Assembly (NCBI RefSeq): GCF_001278075.1
Contig: NZ_CP011340.1
Span: 4,774,001-4,838,000 of the forward strand
Direction: 5' to 3'
Length of the DNA: 64,000 nt
Source: Streptomyces pristinaespiralis
GTDB taxonomy: Bacteria; Actinomycetota; Actinomycetes; Streptomycetales; Streptomycetaceae
Below the pieces are notes generated by a model that searched no databases, was not told the origin of the DNA, and saw only the letters and a list, made by a program, of their open reading frames with translations. The translations under genes and the position numbers were made by a program. Of the stretch, positions 17,331-24,021 are shown in pieces (position 1 is the stretch's first letter; each line of letters opens with the position of its first letter).

Positions 17331-18776
17331 ATGGAGCACGACCTGGTGGTCTTCGTACCGGGCATTCTCGGGAGCCGGCTGACCCGGGACGGACGGGACC
17401 TGTGGCACCAGTCGAAACAGGCCGCGCTGCAGATGCTGCGCCCCTCCAAGGCCGCGGAACGCCTCGCGCTGCCGCCCGGTATCGGGGACAACGAGCCGGA
17501 GGAGCCTTGGGCGGTGGACGCCGACGAGCTGCTCAAGGGACCCGACGCCCTGCCCGGTCTGATCTCCTTCCTCGGCTACCCGGACGTCAGAGCCATGCTC
17601 GACCGCAGCCCCGACCACCATCCGCAGGGCGGGCTGCGCCCCGGGCAGTACGTCCCCTTCGCCTACGACTGGCGTCTGTCCAACCGGCTCAACGCGCGCC
17701 GTCTGCGGGTGCGGGTCGAATCGGCGCTCGAGCAATGGCGGGAGCGGGCCGCGGGCTTCTACCCCCAGGCACACGACGACGTGCCGAAGGTCGTCTTCAT
17801 GTGCCACTCCATGGGCGGCCTGATCGCCCGTTACTACCTGGAGTGCCTGGGCGGCCGGGACATCGCCCGTTCCCTGGTCACCATCGGCACGCCGCACCGC
17901 GGCGCGGCCAAGGCGGTCCGCTTCCTCACGAAGAACGGCGTGGGGCCCGGTGCGGACCAGGGCAGGCTGCGCCGGAAGGCCATGCGGAAGGCGGCGCGGG
18001 TCAACTCCGCGCTGGTGGACCTGGCCCGCACGTTTCCGTCCGTGGCGCAGCTGCTGCCGGTGTACAAGGCGGCCATGGCCGACGGAGGAAACCGGTGGCG
18101 CCCGCTGACCGACGGGTTCGTGCCCGATCTGCCCTCGGAGCTGGTGGACGACGCCTTCGCCTTCCACCGTGAGTTCACCGATGCCTGGGAGGCGAGCCGG
18201 TCCGCCCTGCCCGTGGCTCCGTACCGGGTGCACTGCCTCGGCGGCAGGGCGCATCCGACCGTGCACGGGGTGGTGGTCGGCGTGGACGGGACGCTCGAGT
18301 TCCCCACGTGGCTCGACAACTCCCAGGAGTGGACCGGGGACGGCACCGTCCCGGAGGAGTCGGCCTTCGCGAAGTGGGCCCTGGACGACATGTCCCAGGC
18401 GGTCTGGGGCGGTGAGCGTCACGCCACGATGGCGGGGGCGGAGTCGGTGGGCCACCAACTCGCCGCCATCCGCCACGGCAAGCCGGCCAGGGAAACGCTG
18501 GCGGGGGAGGACTTCGGGCTGGCGGCCCCGGACTTCGCCGTGGCGGGCGAGCCGTTCGAGGTCGCCGTCACGGGGATGGCCGACCCGGGCCGGACGGTAC
18601 GGGCACGCCTGGTCCGGGACGGGGTGCCGGCCGCGGACCCGGTCGGTCTGGTACCGGACGGTACGGGCAGCCTGGTCGCGGACCTCACGGCGCCTTCCGG
18701 CACGTGGGTGCTGGAGGTCGAGGCGGACCGGCCGAGGGTGGTGTGCCGTGACGTCGTGACGGTCGTCGAGGACTGA
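17331..18776 (+). CDS. LCAT/PGAP1-like alpha/beta hydrolase (putative lipase/acyltransferase)
   Basis: This is a 481-residue protein whose ATG follows AAAGGGAGA. The opening VVFVPGILGSRLTRDGRDLW is the glycine-rich first strand and oxyanion region of lecithin:cholesterol acyltransferase-like enzymes. YDWRLS (112-117) is also typical of that group. The nucleophile elbow is CHSMGG, with Ser160. The later WTGDGTVPEESA carries the probable catalytic Asp, and a His-containing stretch (GGERHATMAG or SVGHQLAAI) probably completes the triad. No signal peptide is present, so the protein should act in the cytoplasm, possibly on membrane lipids. A C-terminal beta-rich domain of about 90 residues follows. 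Lying 55 bp behind the caspase-NTPase gene, it is a plausible second effector or a protease substrate; that role is inference. Confidence 0.85.
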   Translation: MEHDLVVFVPGILGSRLTRDGRDLWHQSKQAALQMLRPSKAAERLALPPGIGDNEPEEPWAVDADELLKGPDALPGLISFLGYPDVRAMLDRSPDHHPQGGLRPGQYVPFAYDWRLSNRLNARRLRVRVESALEQWRERAAGFYPQAHDDVPKVVFMCHSMGGLIARYYLECLGGRDIARSLVTIGTPHRGAAKAVRFLTKNGVGPGADQGRLRRKAMRKAARVNSALVDLARTFPSVAQLLPVYKAAMADGGNRWRPLTDGFVPDLPSELVDDAFAFHREFTDAWEASRSALPVAPYRVHCLGGRAHPTVHGVVVGVDGTLEFPTWLDNSQEWTGDGTVPEESAFAKWALDDMSQAVWGGERHATMAGAESVGHQLAAIRHGKPARETLAGEDFGLAAPDFAVAGEPFEVAVTGMADPGRTVRARLVRDGVPAADPVGLVPDGTGSLVADLTAPSGTWVLEVEADRPRVVCRDVVTVVED

Positions 18777-18796
18777 CGTGACGTCGTCACGGCTGC

Positions 18797-19280
18797 CCAG
18801 TCGGCCGGCGGGGCTTGGGTTTGCCGGGTCGGGGACTTCGGCCCCAGGCCCCGGGCTGGGCCACTTCAGCCCGTCCGGCGATTGAGGTCATGCCCGGAGG
18901 GCGTGCTGCGAGTACCGGCGGGCGGTCGGGCTCGTGGCGCGGCGCGGTTGCGGGGCTCCGCCCCGGGCCCCGCGCCTCAATCGCCGGCGGGGCTTGGTTT
19001 CGCCGGGTCGGGGACTTCAGCCCCGGGCCCCGAGCTGGGCCACTTCAGCCCGTCCGGCGGTTGAGGTCATGCTCGGAGGGTGTGCTGCGTGTGCCGGTGG
19101 GTGGTCGGGCTCGTGGCGCGGCCCGGTTGCCGGGGCTCCGCCCCGGGCCCCGCGCCTCAATCGCCGGCGGGGCTTGATCTTGCCTGGTCGGGGACTTCAG
19201 CCCCGGGCTCCGCGCCTCAATCGCCGGCGGGGCTTGGGTTTGTCGGGTCGGGGACTTCGGCCCCGGGCCGGGCCTGCGGG
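18797..19280. repeat. Array of intergenic direct and inverted repeats, right flank of cassette
   Basis: These are the same units as at 11161-11755 and in the same orientation. Full GCCTCAATCGCCGGCGGGGC motifs start near 18974, 19154 and 19214, with a truncated copy near 18803. Inverted CCGTCCGGCGATTGAGG forms occur near 18871 and 19051. Spacings of 180 and 60 bp show unit-length variation. The array separates the LCAT-like gene from murQ, which ends at 19285, and should contain terminator hairpins for both. Together with the left array it brackets the three-gene cassette with long direct repeats. Confidence 0.9.
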
Positions 19281-19284
19281 CCGG

Positions 19285-20217
19285 TCAGGGCTTCCGCGGG
19301 GTCGTGAGGGCCGCGCGGAGGTGGCCCGAGGTGCGGGACAGGAGCGTGGCCGCCGTCGCGGCGTCCACGTCGCCCAGGATCACCAGGATCGCGTTCTTCA
19401 CCTCGCCGTCCGTCGCCTCGAGCGCCGACTCGATCTCCTCGTCGGACGCTCCCGTCGCCAGCGCCACGATGCGGCGGGAGCGGGCGCGGAGTTTGTCGTT
19501 GGACGCGCGGACGTCGACCATCAGGTTCCCGTAGGTCTTGCCGAGGCGGATCATCGTGATCGTCGAGATCATGTTGAGCACCAGCTTCTGCGCCGTTCCC
19601 GCCTTCAACCGGGTGGACCCGGTGAGGAGTTCGGGCCCGGTGACGACCTCGATGCCGTGTTCCGCGGCCGCGGCAAGCGCGCTGTCCGCGTTGCAGGAGA
19701 GCCCGATCGTGAGCGCGCCCAGCGCGCGGGCGTGTTCCACCGCGCCGATGGCGTACGGGGTGCGGCCGGACGCCGAGATGCCGACCACCGTGTCGTCGGC
19801 CGTGAGCTGCAGGCCGTCCAGGTCCGCCGCGGCCAGTTCCTTGCTGTCCTCCGCGCCTTCGACGGCCTTGACCATCGCGGTCGGTCCTCCCGCGATCAGG
19901 CCGAGGACCTCCGACGGGTCGGTGTTGAAGGTGGGCGGGCACTCGCTGGCGTCGAGCACGCCCAGCCGGCCCGCCGTGCCGGCGCCCGCGTAGATCAGCC
20001 GGCCGCCGCGGGACATCCGCTCGGCCGTGCCGTCGATCGCGGCGGCGATGGCGGGCAGTTGCGCGGCGACGGCGGCGGGGACGGTCTCGTCCTCGGCGTT
20101 CATGGTCCGGGCGATCTCGAGCGTCGGCAGCCGGTCGATGTCGGCGAGCTCGGGTCGGAACGCCTCGGTGGTGAGAGTGGCCAGCTGGGCGCGGAGTTCA
20201 CCGTAGGTGGAGGTCAT
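19285..20217 (-). CDS. murQ: N-acetylmuramic acid 6-phosphate etherase
   Basis: The 310-residue protein matches MurQ along its length. It opens with LPTLEIARTMNAEDETVPAAV. The SIS-domain core GGRLIYAGAGTAGRLGVLDASECPPTFNT contains the GckR/MurQ signature, and later there are AAADLDGLQLTADDTVVGISASGRTPY and NMISTITMIRLGKTYGNLMVDV. MurQ cleaves the lactyl ether of MurNAc-6-phosphate to give GlcNAc-6-phosphate and D-lactate in cell-wall recycling, in the cytoplasm. The ATG at 20217 is the natural start. The gene is followed by the repeat array and preceded, 53 bp away, by an RpiR/MurR-type regulator on the same strand, so the two probably form an operon. Confidence 0.96.
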   Translation of the reverse strand: MTSTYGELRAQLATLTTEAFRPELADIDRLPTLEIARTMNAEDETVPAAVAAQLPAIAAAIDGTAERMSRGGRLIYAGAGTAGRLGVLDASECPPTFNTDPSEVLGLIAGGPTAMVKAVEGAEDSKELAAADLDGLQLTADDTVVGISASGRTPYAIGAVEHARALGALTIGLSCNADSALAAAAEHGIEVVTGPELLTGSTRLKAGTAQKLVLNMISTITMIRLGKTYGNLMVDVRASNDKLRARSRRIVALATGASDEEIESALEATDGEVKNAILVILGDVDAATAATLLSRTSGHLRAALTTPRKP

Positions 20218-20270
20218 GAAGAGCGGCTCGGCTTTCTTGGACGCGGGAACGCGGGAACGCGGGAGTTCGG

Positions 20271-21185
20271 TCAGCGGCTGCGCGGGCTGTGGCGGTGCGC
20301 GAGGGCTTCGTACGAGGCGGCGAGGGCGGGGGCCGCCGACTCGTACGTACGCTGGGCCACGCCTATGAAGAGGCAGTCGACGACGAGCAGCTGGCTCGTG
20401 CGGGACGACATCGCGGCCGGCCGCAGCTCGCTCTCACGGGCGGTCGAGGTCGTCAGCACATGGTCGGCGTACTGCGAGACCGGGCCGTCGGGCCGGCCGG
20501 TGATCGCGATCGTCGTGGCGCCGCGGTCGAAGGCGACGCGCAGCGGCTCGATCACGTCCCCCGTGGAGCCGGAGTGGGTGATCGCGATGGCCACGTCGCC
20601 CGAGCGCAGCTGCACGGCGTTGGTGACGGCGAGGTGCGGGTCGGCGTGGGCATGGGCGATCAGGCCGATGCGCAGGAGCTTCTGGGCGAGGTCCATGCCG
20701 ACGAGCGAGGACGCGCCGACGCCGTAGATGTCGATGCGGCGGGCGGTCGACGCGGCGGCCACCGCCGCGCCGAGCTGGACGGTGTCGAGACCGGCGGCGG
20801 TGTCGGCGAGGGTCTGCTGCTCGTCGTAGGCGAGCTTGGCGACGACGTCCGCGATGGGGTCGTCCACGGCGATGTCGGTGGTGATGGCGGGCGCCCGGCC
20901 GGACTCCTGGTGGGCGGCGAGACCGGCGAGCGCCAGGCGCAGGTCGCGGTAGCCGGGGTAGCCGAGCAGGCGGGCGGTGCGGACCACGGTGGCCTCACTG
21001 GTGCCGGTGAGCTCGGCGAGACCGGTGACCGTGAGGGCCGCGCAGCCTGCCGGGTCGTCGGCGACGGCTTCGGCGACCCGCTGCATGGAGCGGGTCATGG
21101 ACGGCGAGAGCGTGCGCACCTTGGCCGCGAGGGCGGCGGGGGCGGGAGCGTCACCGCTGAAAATTTCCTTCACTTGATTGGTCAC
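20271..21185 (-). CDS. MurR/RpiR-family transcriptional regulator
   Basis: This is a 304-residue regulator with an N-terminal HTH_6 domain (LSPSMTRSMQRVAEAVADDPAGCAALTVTGLAELTGTSEATVVRTARLLGYPGYRDL). A C-terminal sugar-phosphate-binding SIS domain follows (RRIDIYGVGASSLVGMDLAQKLLRIG, then AITHSGSTGDVIEPL). I chose GTG 21185 (VTNQVKEIFSGD); the frame stays open upstream but with no family signal. No clear Shine-Dalgarno precedes it. Next to murQ, its likely ligand is MurNAc-6-P or GlcNAc-6-P and it probably controls this pair. A GAAA-N5-TTTC palindrome lies 5 bp upstream of the start. Confidence 0.9.
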   Translation of the reverse strand: MTNQVKEIFSGDAPAPAALAAKVRTLSPSMTRSMQRVAEAVADDPAGCAALTVTGLAELTGTSEATVVRTARLLGYPGYRDLRLALAGLAAHQESGRAPAITTDIAVDDPIADVVAKLAYDEQQTLADTAAGLDTVQLGAAVAAASTARRIDIYGVGASSLVGMDLAQKLLRIGLIAHAHADPHLAVTNAVQLRSGDVAIAITHSGSTGDVIEPLRVAFDRGATTIAITGRPDGPVSQYADHVLTTSTARESELRPAAMSSRTSQLLVVDCLFIGVAQRTYESAAPALAASYEALAHRHSPRSR

Positions 21186-21189
21186 ACTT

Positions 21190-21202
21190 GAAAGGTATTT
21201 TC
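21190..21202. promoter_or_regulatory. Candidate RpiR-type operator, GAAA-N5-TTTC
   Basis: GAAAGGTATTTTC at 21190-21202 is an inverted repeat with four-base arms and a five-base centre, in an AT-rich island just upstream of the regulator GTG. A related GAAAATTTC lies 22 bp further inside the start of the gene (21159-21167). The two could be bound together. The position between the regulator and the divergent gene at 21242 fits autoregulation. This is an inference from symmetry and composition. Confidence 0.35.
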
Positions 21203-21241
21203 GCGTTTCGGGTGGCGTCAAGACCCGGAGACAATGGGTGC

Positions 21242-21598
21242 ATGGACGACTCGAACCCACTGGAACAGGCTCTGCACCGGGCCCGGGCCCTGGTCCTCGC
21301 CGATCTCGCCGCCAGAAACGTGGCCGACGCCGGAGTCGTCTCCATGGTCGAGGACGCCGTCACCCACCGCCGCTGGTGGGTCGAGCAGTGGCCGGAGGGT
21401 GTCGAGTACGTCGCCGGTCTGGTCGCCCAGGACGTCCAGGACGCCCTGCTGGAGCGGCACGGCCGCTGGCCGCTGTGCCCCGTGTGCGACGCCGGTGACC
21501 CGCACGCCCTGGAGATCCAGCCGGAGCTCGGGCCCGACCCGCAGTGGGTGTGCGGCAAGGCGGGCGTGGTGGTGGCCCCCATAGGCGGCCTGACGTGA
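21242..21598 (+). CDS. Hypothetical protein with Cys cluster
   Basis: The 118-residue protein starts at ATG 21242 (MDDSNPLEQALHRAR). The first 75 residues are helical. The C-terminal part carries LCPVCDAGDPHALEI and then WVCGKAG, so three cysteines (C-x2-C and a later C) with a nearby His could form a small metal or zinc-ribbon-like site. No named family is recognised. It is translationally coupled to the DUF4031 gene: the GTG of that gene overlaps the TGA of this one (GTGA at 21595-21598). It is divergent from the murQ regulator. Confidence 0.78.
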   Translation: MDDSNPLEQALHRARALVLADLAARNVADAGVVSMVEDAVTHRRWWVEQWPEGVEYVAGLVAQDVQDALLERHGRWPLCPVCDAGDPHALEIQPELGPDPQWVCGKAGVVVAPIGGLT

Positions 21599-21861
21599 CG
21601 GTCTACATCGACCCGCCGACCTGGCCGGGGCACGGCCGGATGTGGTCCCACCTGGTCAGTGACGTGTCGTTCGATGAGCTCCACGCCTTCGCCGCCTCCA
21701 TCGGCTGCCCGCCGCGCGCCTTCGAACGCGACCACTACGACGTCCCTTCGCACCGTTACGCGGACGCTGTCGCGGCAGGCGCGGTCGAGGTCGGCTCGAA
21801 GGAGCTCGTACGCCGCCTCACGGGCGCGGGGCTGCGCCGGCCCAAGGGACGCTCCGTCTGA
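21595..21861 (+). CDS. DUF4031 domain protein
   Basis: This 88-residue protein is recognisable by VTVYIDPPTWPGHGRMWSHLVSDVSFDELHAFA and the following FERDHYDVPSHRYADAVAAGA, the pattern of the small DUF4031 family common in actinobacteria. The function is unknown. GTG 21595 overlaps the upstream stop, so it is translated with the preceding Cys-cluster protein. The many conserved His, Asp and Trp residues hint at a small enzyme or metal-binding protein, but there is no direct evidence for that. Confidence 0.85.
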   Translation: MTVYIDPPTWPGHGRMWSHLVSDVSFDELHAFAASIGCPPRAFERDHYDVPSHRYADAVAAGAVEVGSKELVRRLTGAGLRRPKGRSV

Positions 21862-21879
21862 GGGCCCGCCGGAGGGGGA

Positions 21880-22014
21880 CCGGCCCGTTCCGCAGGGACC
21901 CGGCCACGTCCGCCCGGCCCGTTCCGCCCGGCCCGTTCCACCCGGTCACGTCCGCCGGGACCCGTTCCGCCCTGACGCGTACCTTCCGGACCCGTTCCCC
22001 CGGGACGGGCTGCG
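21880..22014. repeat. Imperfect short tandem repeats, CCCGTTCC core
   Basis: At least five near-identical CCCGTTCCGCC, CCCGTTCCACC or CCCGTTCCCCC units, with related CACGTCCGCC units between them, fill the 150 bp between the convergent DUF4031 and MFS genes. The spacing is irregular (about 10-25 bp). No hairpin of terminator quality was seen. This looks like slippage-prone GC-rich intergenic DNA. Confidence 0.55.
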
Positions 22015-22015
22015 C

Positions 22016-23254
22016 TCAGACCCGTTCCGCCGACACGGCCCGCTCGCCCGGGACCGACTGGGACACCACCCGTGAGCTGCCGTGGAGCCGCAGCGCCACC
22101 ACCACGAGGACGATGGCGACGACCATCATGGCCGCGCCCGCCCAGGCCGTGGACGTGAAGCCGAGGTCCGCGTCGATCACCACACCGCCGAGCCAGGGGC
22201 CGCCGGTGTTGCCGAGGTTGAACGCCGCCGTCGTCGTCGCACCGGCGAGCGTCGGGGCCGCGCCCGCGACGTTGAACATCCGGGCGTTGAGCGCCGGGGC
22301 CGTGAAGAACGAGGAGAAGCCGAGCAGGAACGACAGCGCCACCGCGGCGGCCGCGTACGAGGCGAACAGCCCGATCGCCGCCAGCAGCACCGTCGACGCG
22401 GCTATGCCGCTGAGCATCACGCCGAAGAGGTGCGCGTCGGCCACCCGGCCGCCGATCGTCGAGCCGGCCAGCGCGCCGATGCCGAACAGCGCGAGCACGG
22501 TCGGCACCCAGCCGGCGTCCAGCCCCGCCACGCCGGTGAGCAGCGGACTGAGGTAGGTGAAGAGGCAGAACACGCCGCCCGCCGCCAGCGCGGTGATCGC
22601 CACGGCCAGCCAGACCTGGCCGTCCCGGTAGATCGTCAGCTCCTTGCGCAGCTGGGGCTTCTGCTCGGGCAGCGGGATGTGCGGGATCCTCATCAGTACG
22701 CCGACGAGTGCCACGGCGGACGCCGCGCCGACCGCCCAGAACGCCGACCGCCAGCCCAGGTGCTCACCGAGGAACGCGCCCGCGGGGACACCGAGGACGT
22801 TGGCGATCGACAGTCCGCCGATCATGACGGCCATGGCCCGGGCGCGTGAGGTCACCGGCACCATCGCGATGGCGACGGCCGCGCCGACGGCCCAGAAGCC
22901 GGCGCAGGCGAGCGCGCTGATGACGCGGGAGGCGAAAAGGATCTCGTAGGTGGGCGCGAGGGCGCCGGCGACCTGGCCGACGCCGAAGACGGAGATCAGC
23001 GCGATGAGAGTGGTCCTGCGGGGCAGCCGTAGCGTCGCGACGGCGAGCAGCGGTGCGCCGACCACCATGCCGACCGCGAACGCGGAGGTCAGCAGCCCGG
23101 CCCGGGGGATCGATACGTCCATGTCCGCCGCGATCGGCGGCAGCAGCCCGGAGAGCATGAACTCGCTCGTCCCGAGCGCGAAGACGGAGAGGCCGAGGAT
23201 GTAGACGGCGAGCGGCATACGGGCGCGGGCGGGGCGTACGGAAGGGTCGGGCAT
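22016..23254 (-). CDS. MFS drug-efflux-type transporter (DHA1, Cmx/CmrA-like)
   Basis: The 412-residue, twelve-helix protein opens with MPLAVYILGLSVFALGTSEFMLSGLLPPIAADMDVSIPRAGLLTSAFAVGMVVGAPLLAV. That is the characteristic start of the DHA1 subfamily containing actinobacterial chloramphenicol exporters (Cmx/CmlR/CmrA). The motif-C-like glycine-rich helix 5 and the loop PRRTTLIAL are present. I placed the start at ATG 23254 (MPDPSVRPARAR). Many family members export other compounds, so chloramphenicol resistance is only a possibility. The HD protein gene is 51 bp upstream on the same strand, so the two may be co-transcribed. Confidence 0.88.
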   Translation of the reverse strand: MPDPSVRPARARMPLAVYILGLSVFALGTSEFMLSGLLPPIAADMDVSIPRAGLLTSAFAVGMVVGAPLLAVATLRLPRRTTLIALISVFGVGQVAGALAPTYEILFASRVISALACAGFWAVGAAVAIAMVPVTSRARAMAVMIGGLSIANVLGVPAGAFLGEHLGWRSAFWAVGAASAVALVGVLMRIPHIPLPEQKPQLRKELTIYRDGQVWLAVAITALAAGGVFCLFTYLSPLLTGVAGLDAGWVPTVLALFGIGALAGSTIGGRVADAHLFGVMLSGIAASTVLLAAIGLFASYAAAAVALSFLLGFSSFFTAPALNARMFNVAGAAPTLAGATTTAAFNLGNTGGPWLGGVVIDADLGFTSTAWAGAAMMVVAIVLVVVALRLHGSSRVVSQSVPGERAVSAERV

Positions 23255-23305
23255 GACAGTTGCCAACAGGAGGTTGAAGCCTGGAATTCCCCGGCCCACC
23301 CGGGA

Positions 23306-23956
23306 TCAGGACGCGGCGAGCAGCTCCAGCTCGACGGTGAGGTTGTGGCGGGCCTTTCGTTCCCACTCGCGCCGGCCGTGCGGTGTACGGAACAGCCGCG
23401 GCAGGGCGAGCAGCTGGCGGAGCACCGCGGCACGGCCGTCCCGGAAGGCCTCGTCGGGGACGAAGGCGTACTCCTCGCGCACCGCCGCCGCGTATGCGGC
23501 GTACGCGTCGGGGGCGGCGGCCAGGATCGCCAGGTCCGCGTCGCACAGCACCTCGCCGTTGCGGTCGCCCTCGTCGGGGGCGTGGGTCGTGGTCAGGCGG
23601 ACGAGCCGGGCCACCTCGGCGGTCGCCCGCCCGCTGAGACCGGCCTCCGGGAGGGCGCGCTCCGCGAGGCGGGCCGAGCGCTCCTCGTTCTCCGAGCGGT
23701 CGGGGAGATACACGGCGTCGTGGAACCAGGCGGCCAGCCGTACGAGGTCCGGATCGTCCGCGTGACCGGCGAGGGTGTCGACGTGGTCGAGGACCGCGAC
23801 CAGATGGCCGGTGGTGTGGTAGCGCCGCTGCGGCTCGGCCCAGCGCGCGAGCAGGTTCTCCCCGTACGGCAGGGGGTCGGGTCCGCTCGCGTCCCCGCGG
23901 GCCCCGAGGAGCGCTTCGGTCCAGCGGGCGCCGAGGTCGGCGGATCGGTCGGTCAT
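23306..23956 (-). CDS. HD-domain metal-dependent phosphohydrolase-like protein
   Basis: This is a 216-residue protein with the HD-superfamily pattern. RRYHTTGHLVAVLDHVD gives the first His, AAWFHDAVYLPDRSENEERSARLAERAL gives the HD pair and a helix with conserved Glu, and HAPDEGDRNGEVLCDADLAILAA supplies the final Asp. This arrangement is that of the small actinobacterial HD proteins often called predicted metal-dependent hydrolases. The substrate is unknown, with nucleotides or phosphorylated compounds usual. Its promoter must lie in the short gap after the copA terminator. It may be co-transcribed with the downstream MFS gene. Confidence 0.85.
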   Translation of the reverse strand: MTDRSADLGARWTEALLGARGDASGPDPLPYGENLLARWAEPQRRYHTTGHLVAVLDHVDTLAGHADDPDLVRLAAWFHDAVYLPDRSENEERSARLAERALPEAGLSGRATAEVARLVRLTTTHAPDEGDRNGEVLCDADLAILAAAPDAYAAYAAAVREEYAFVPDEAFRDGRAAVLRQLLALPRLFRTPHGRREWERKARHNLTVELELLAAS

Positions 23957-23977
23957 GGCTCATATTGTGCCCGCACG

Positions 23978-24016
23978 CGCGAAAGGCCCCGGGGCGGGTG
24001 CCCGGGGCCTTTCGCG
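23978..24016 (-). terminator. Strong hairpin terminator of the copper ATPase gene
   Basis: A 16-bp perfect stem is formed by CGCGAAAGGCCCCGGG (23978-23993) and CCCGGGGCCTTTCGCG (24001-24016), with a 7-nt loop. It begins 6 bp after the stop of the copper ATPase gene and ends 22 bp before the HD-protein start. It should end the ATPase transcript before the HD/MFS pair. There is no U-tract, as is usual in this GC-rich group. Confidence 0.85.
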
Positions 24017-24021
24017 CTCCT

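Noticed and set aside
13988..17536. Very long minus-strand open frame opposite the caspase-NTPase gene
   Set aside because: Its translation is Arg/Gly/Pro/His-rich with no domain signal, as expected for the antisense of a GC-rich gene with biased third positions. The plus strand has a strong ribosome site and clear domains.
18934..20727. Plus-strand open frame running from the right repeat array over murQ
   Set aside because: The first part translates the DNA repeats and the rest is antisense to murQ and the RpiR gene, both of which are unmistakable on the other strand.
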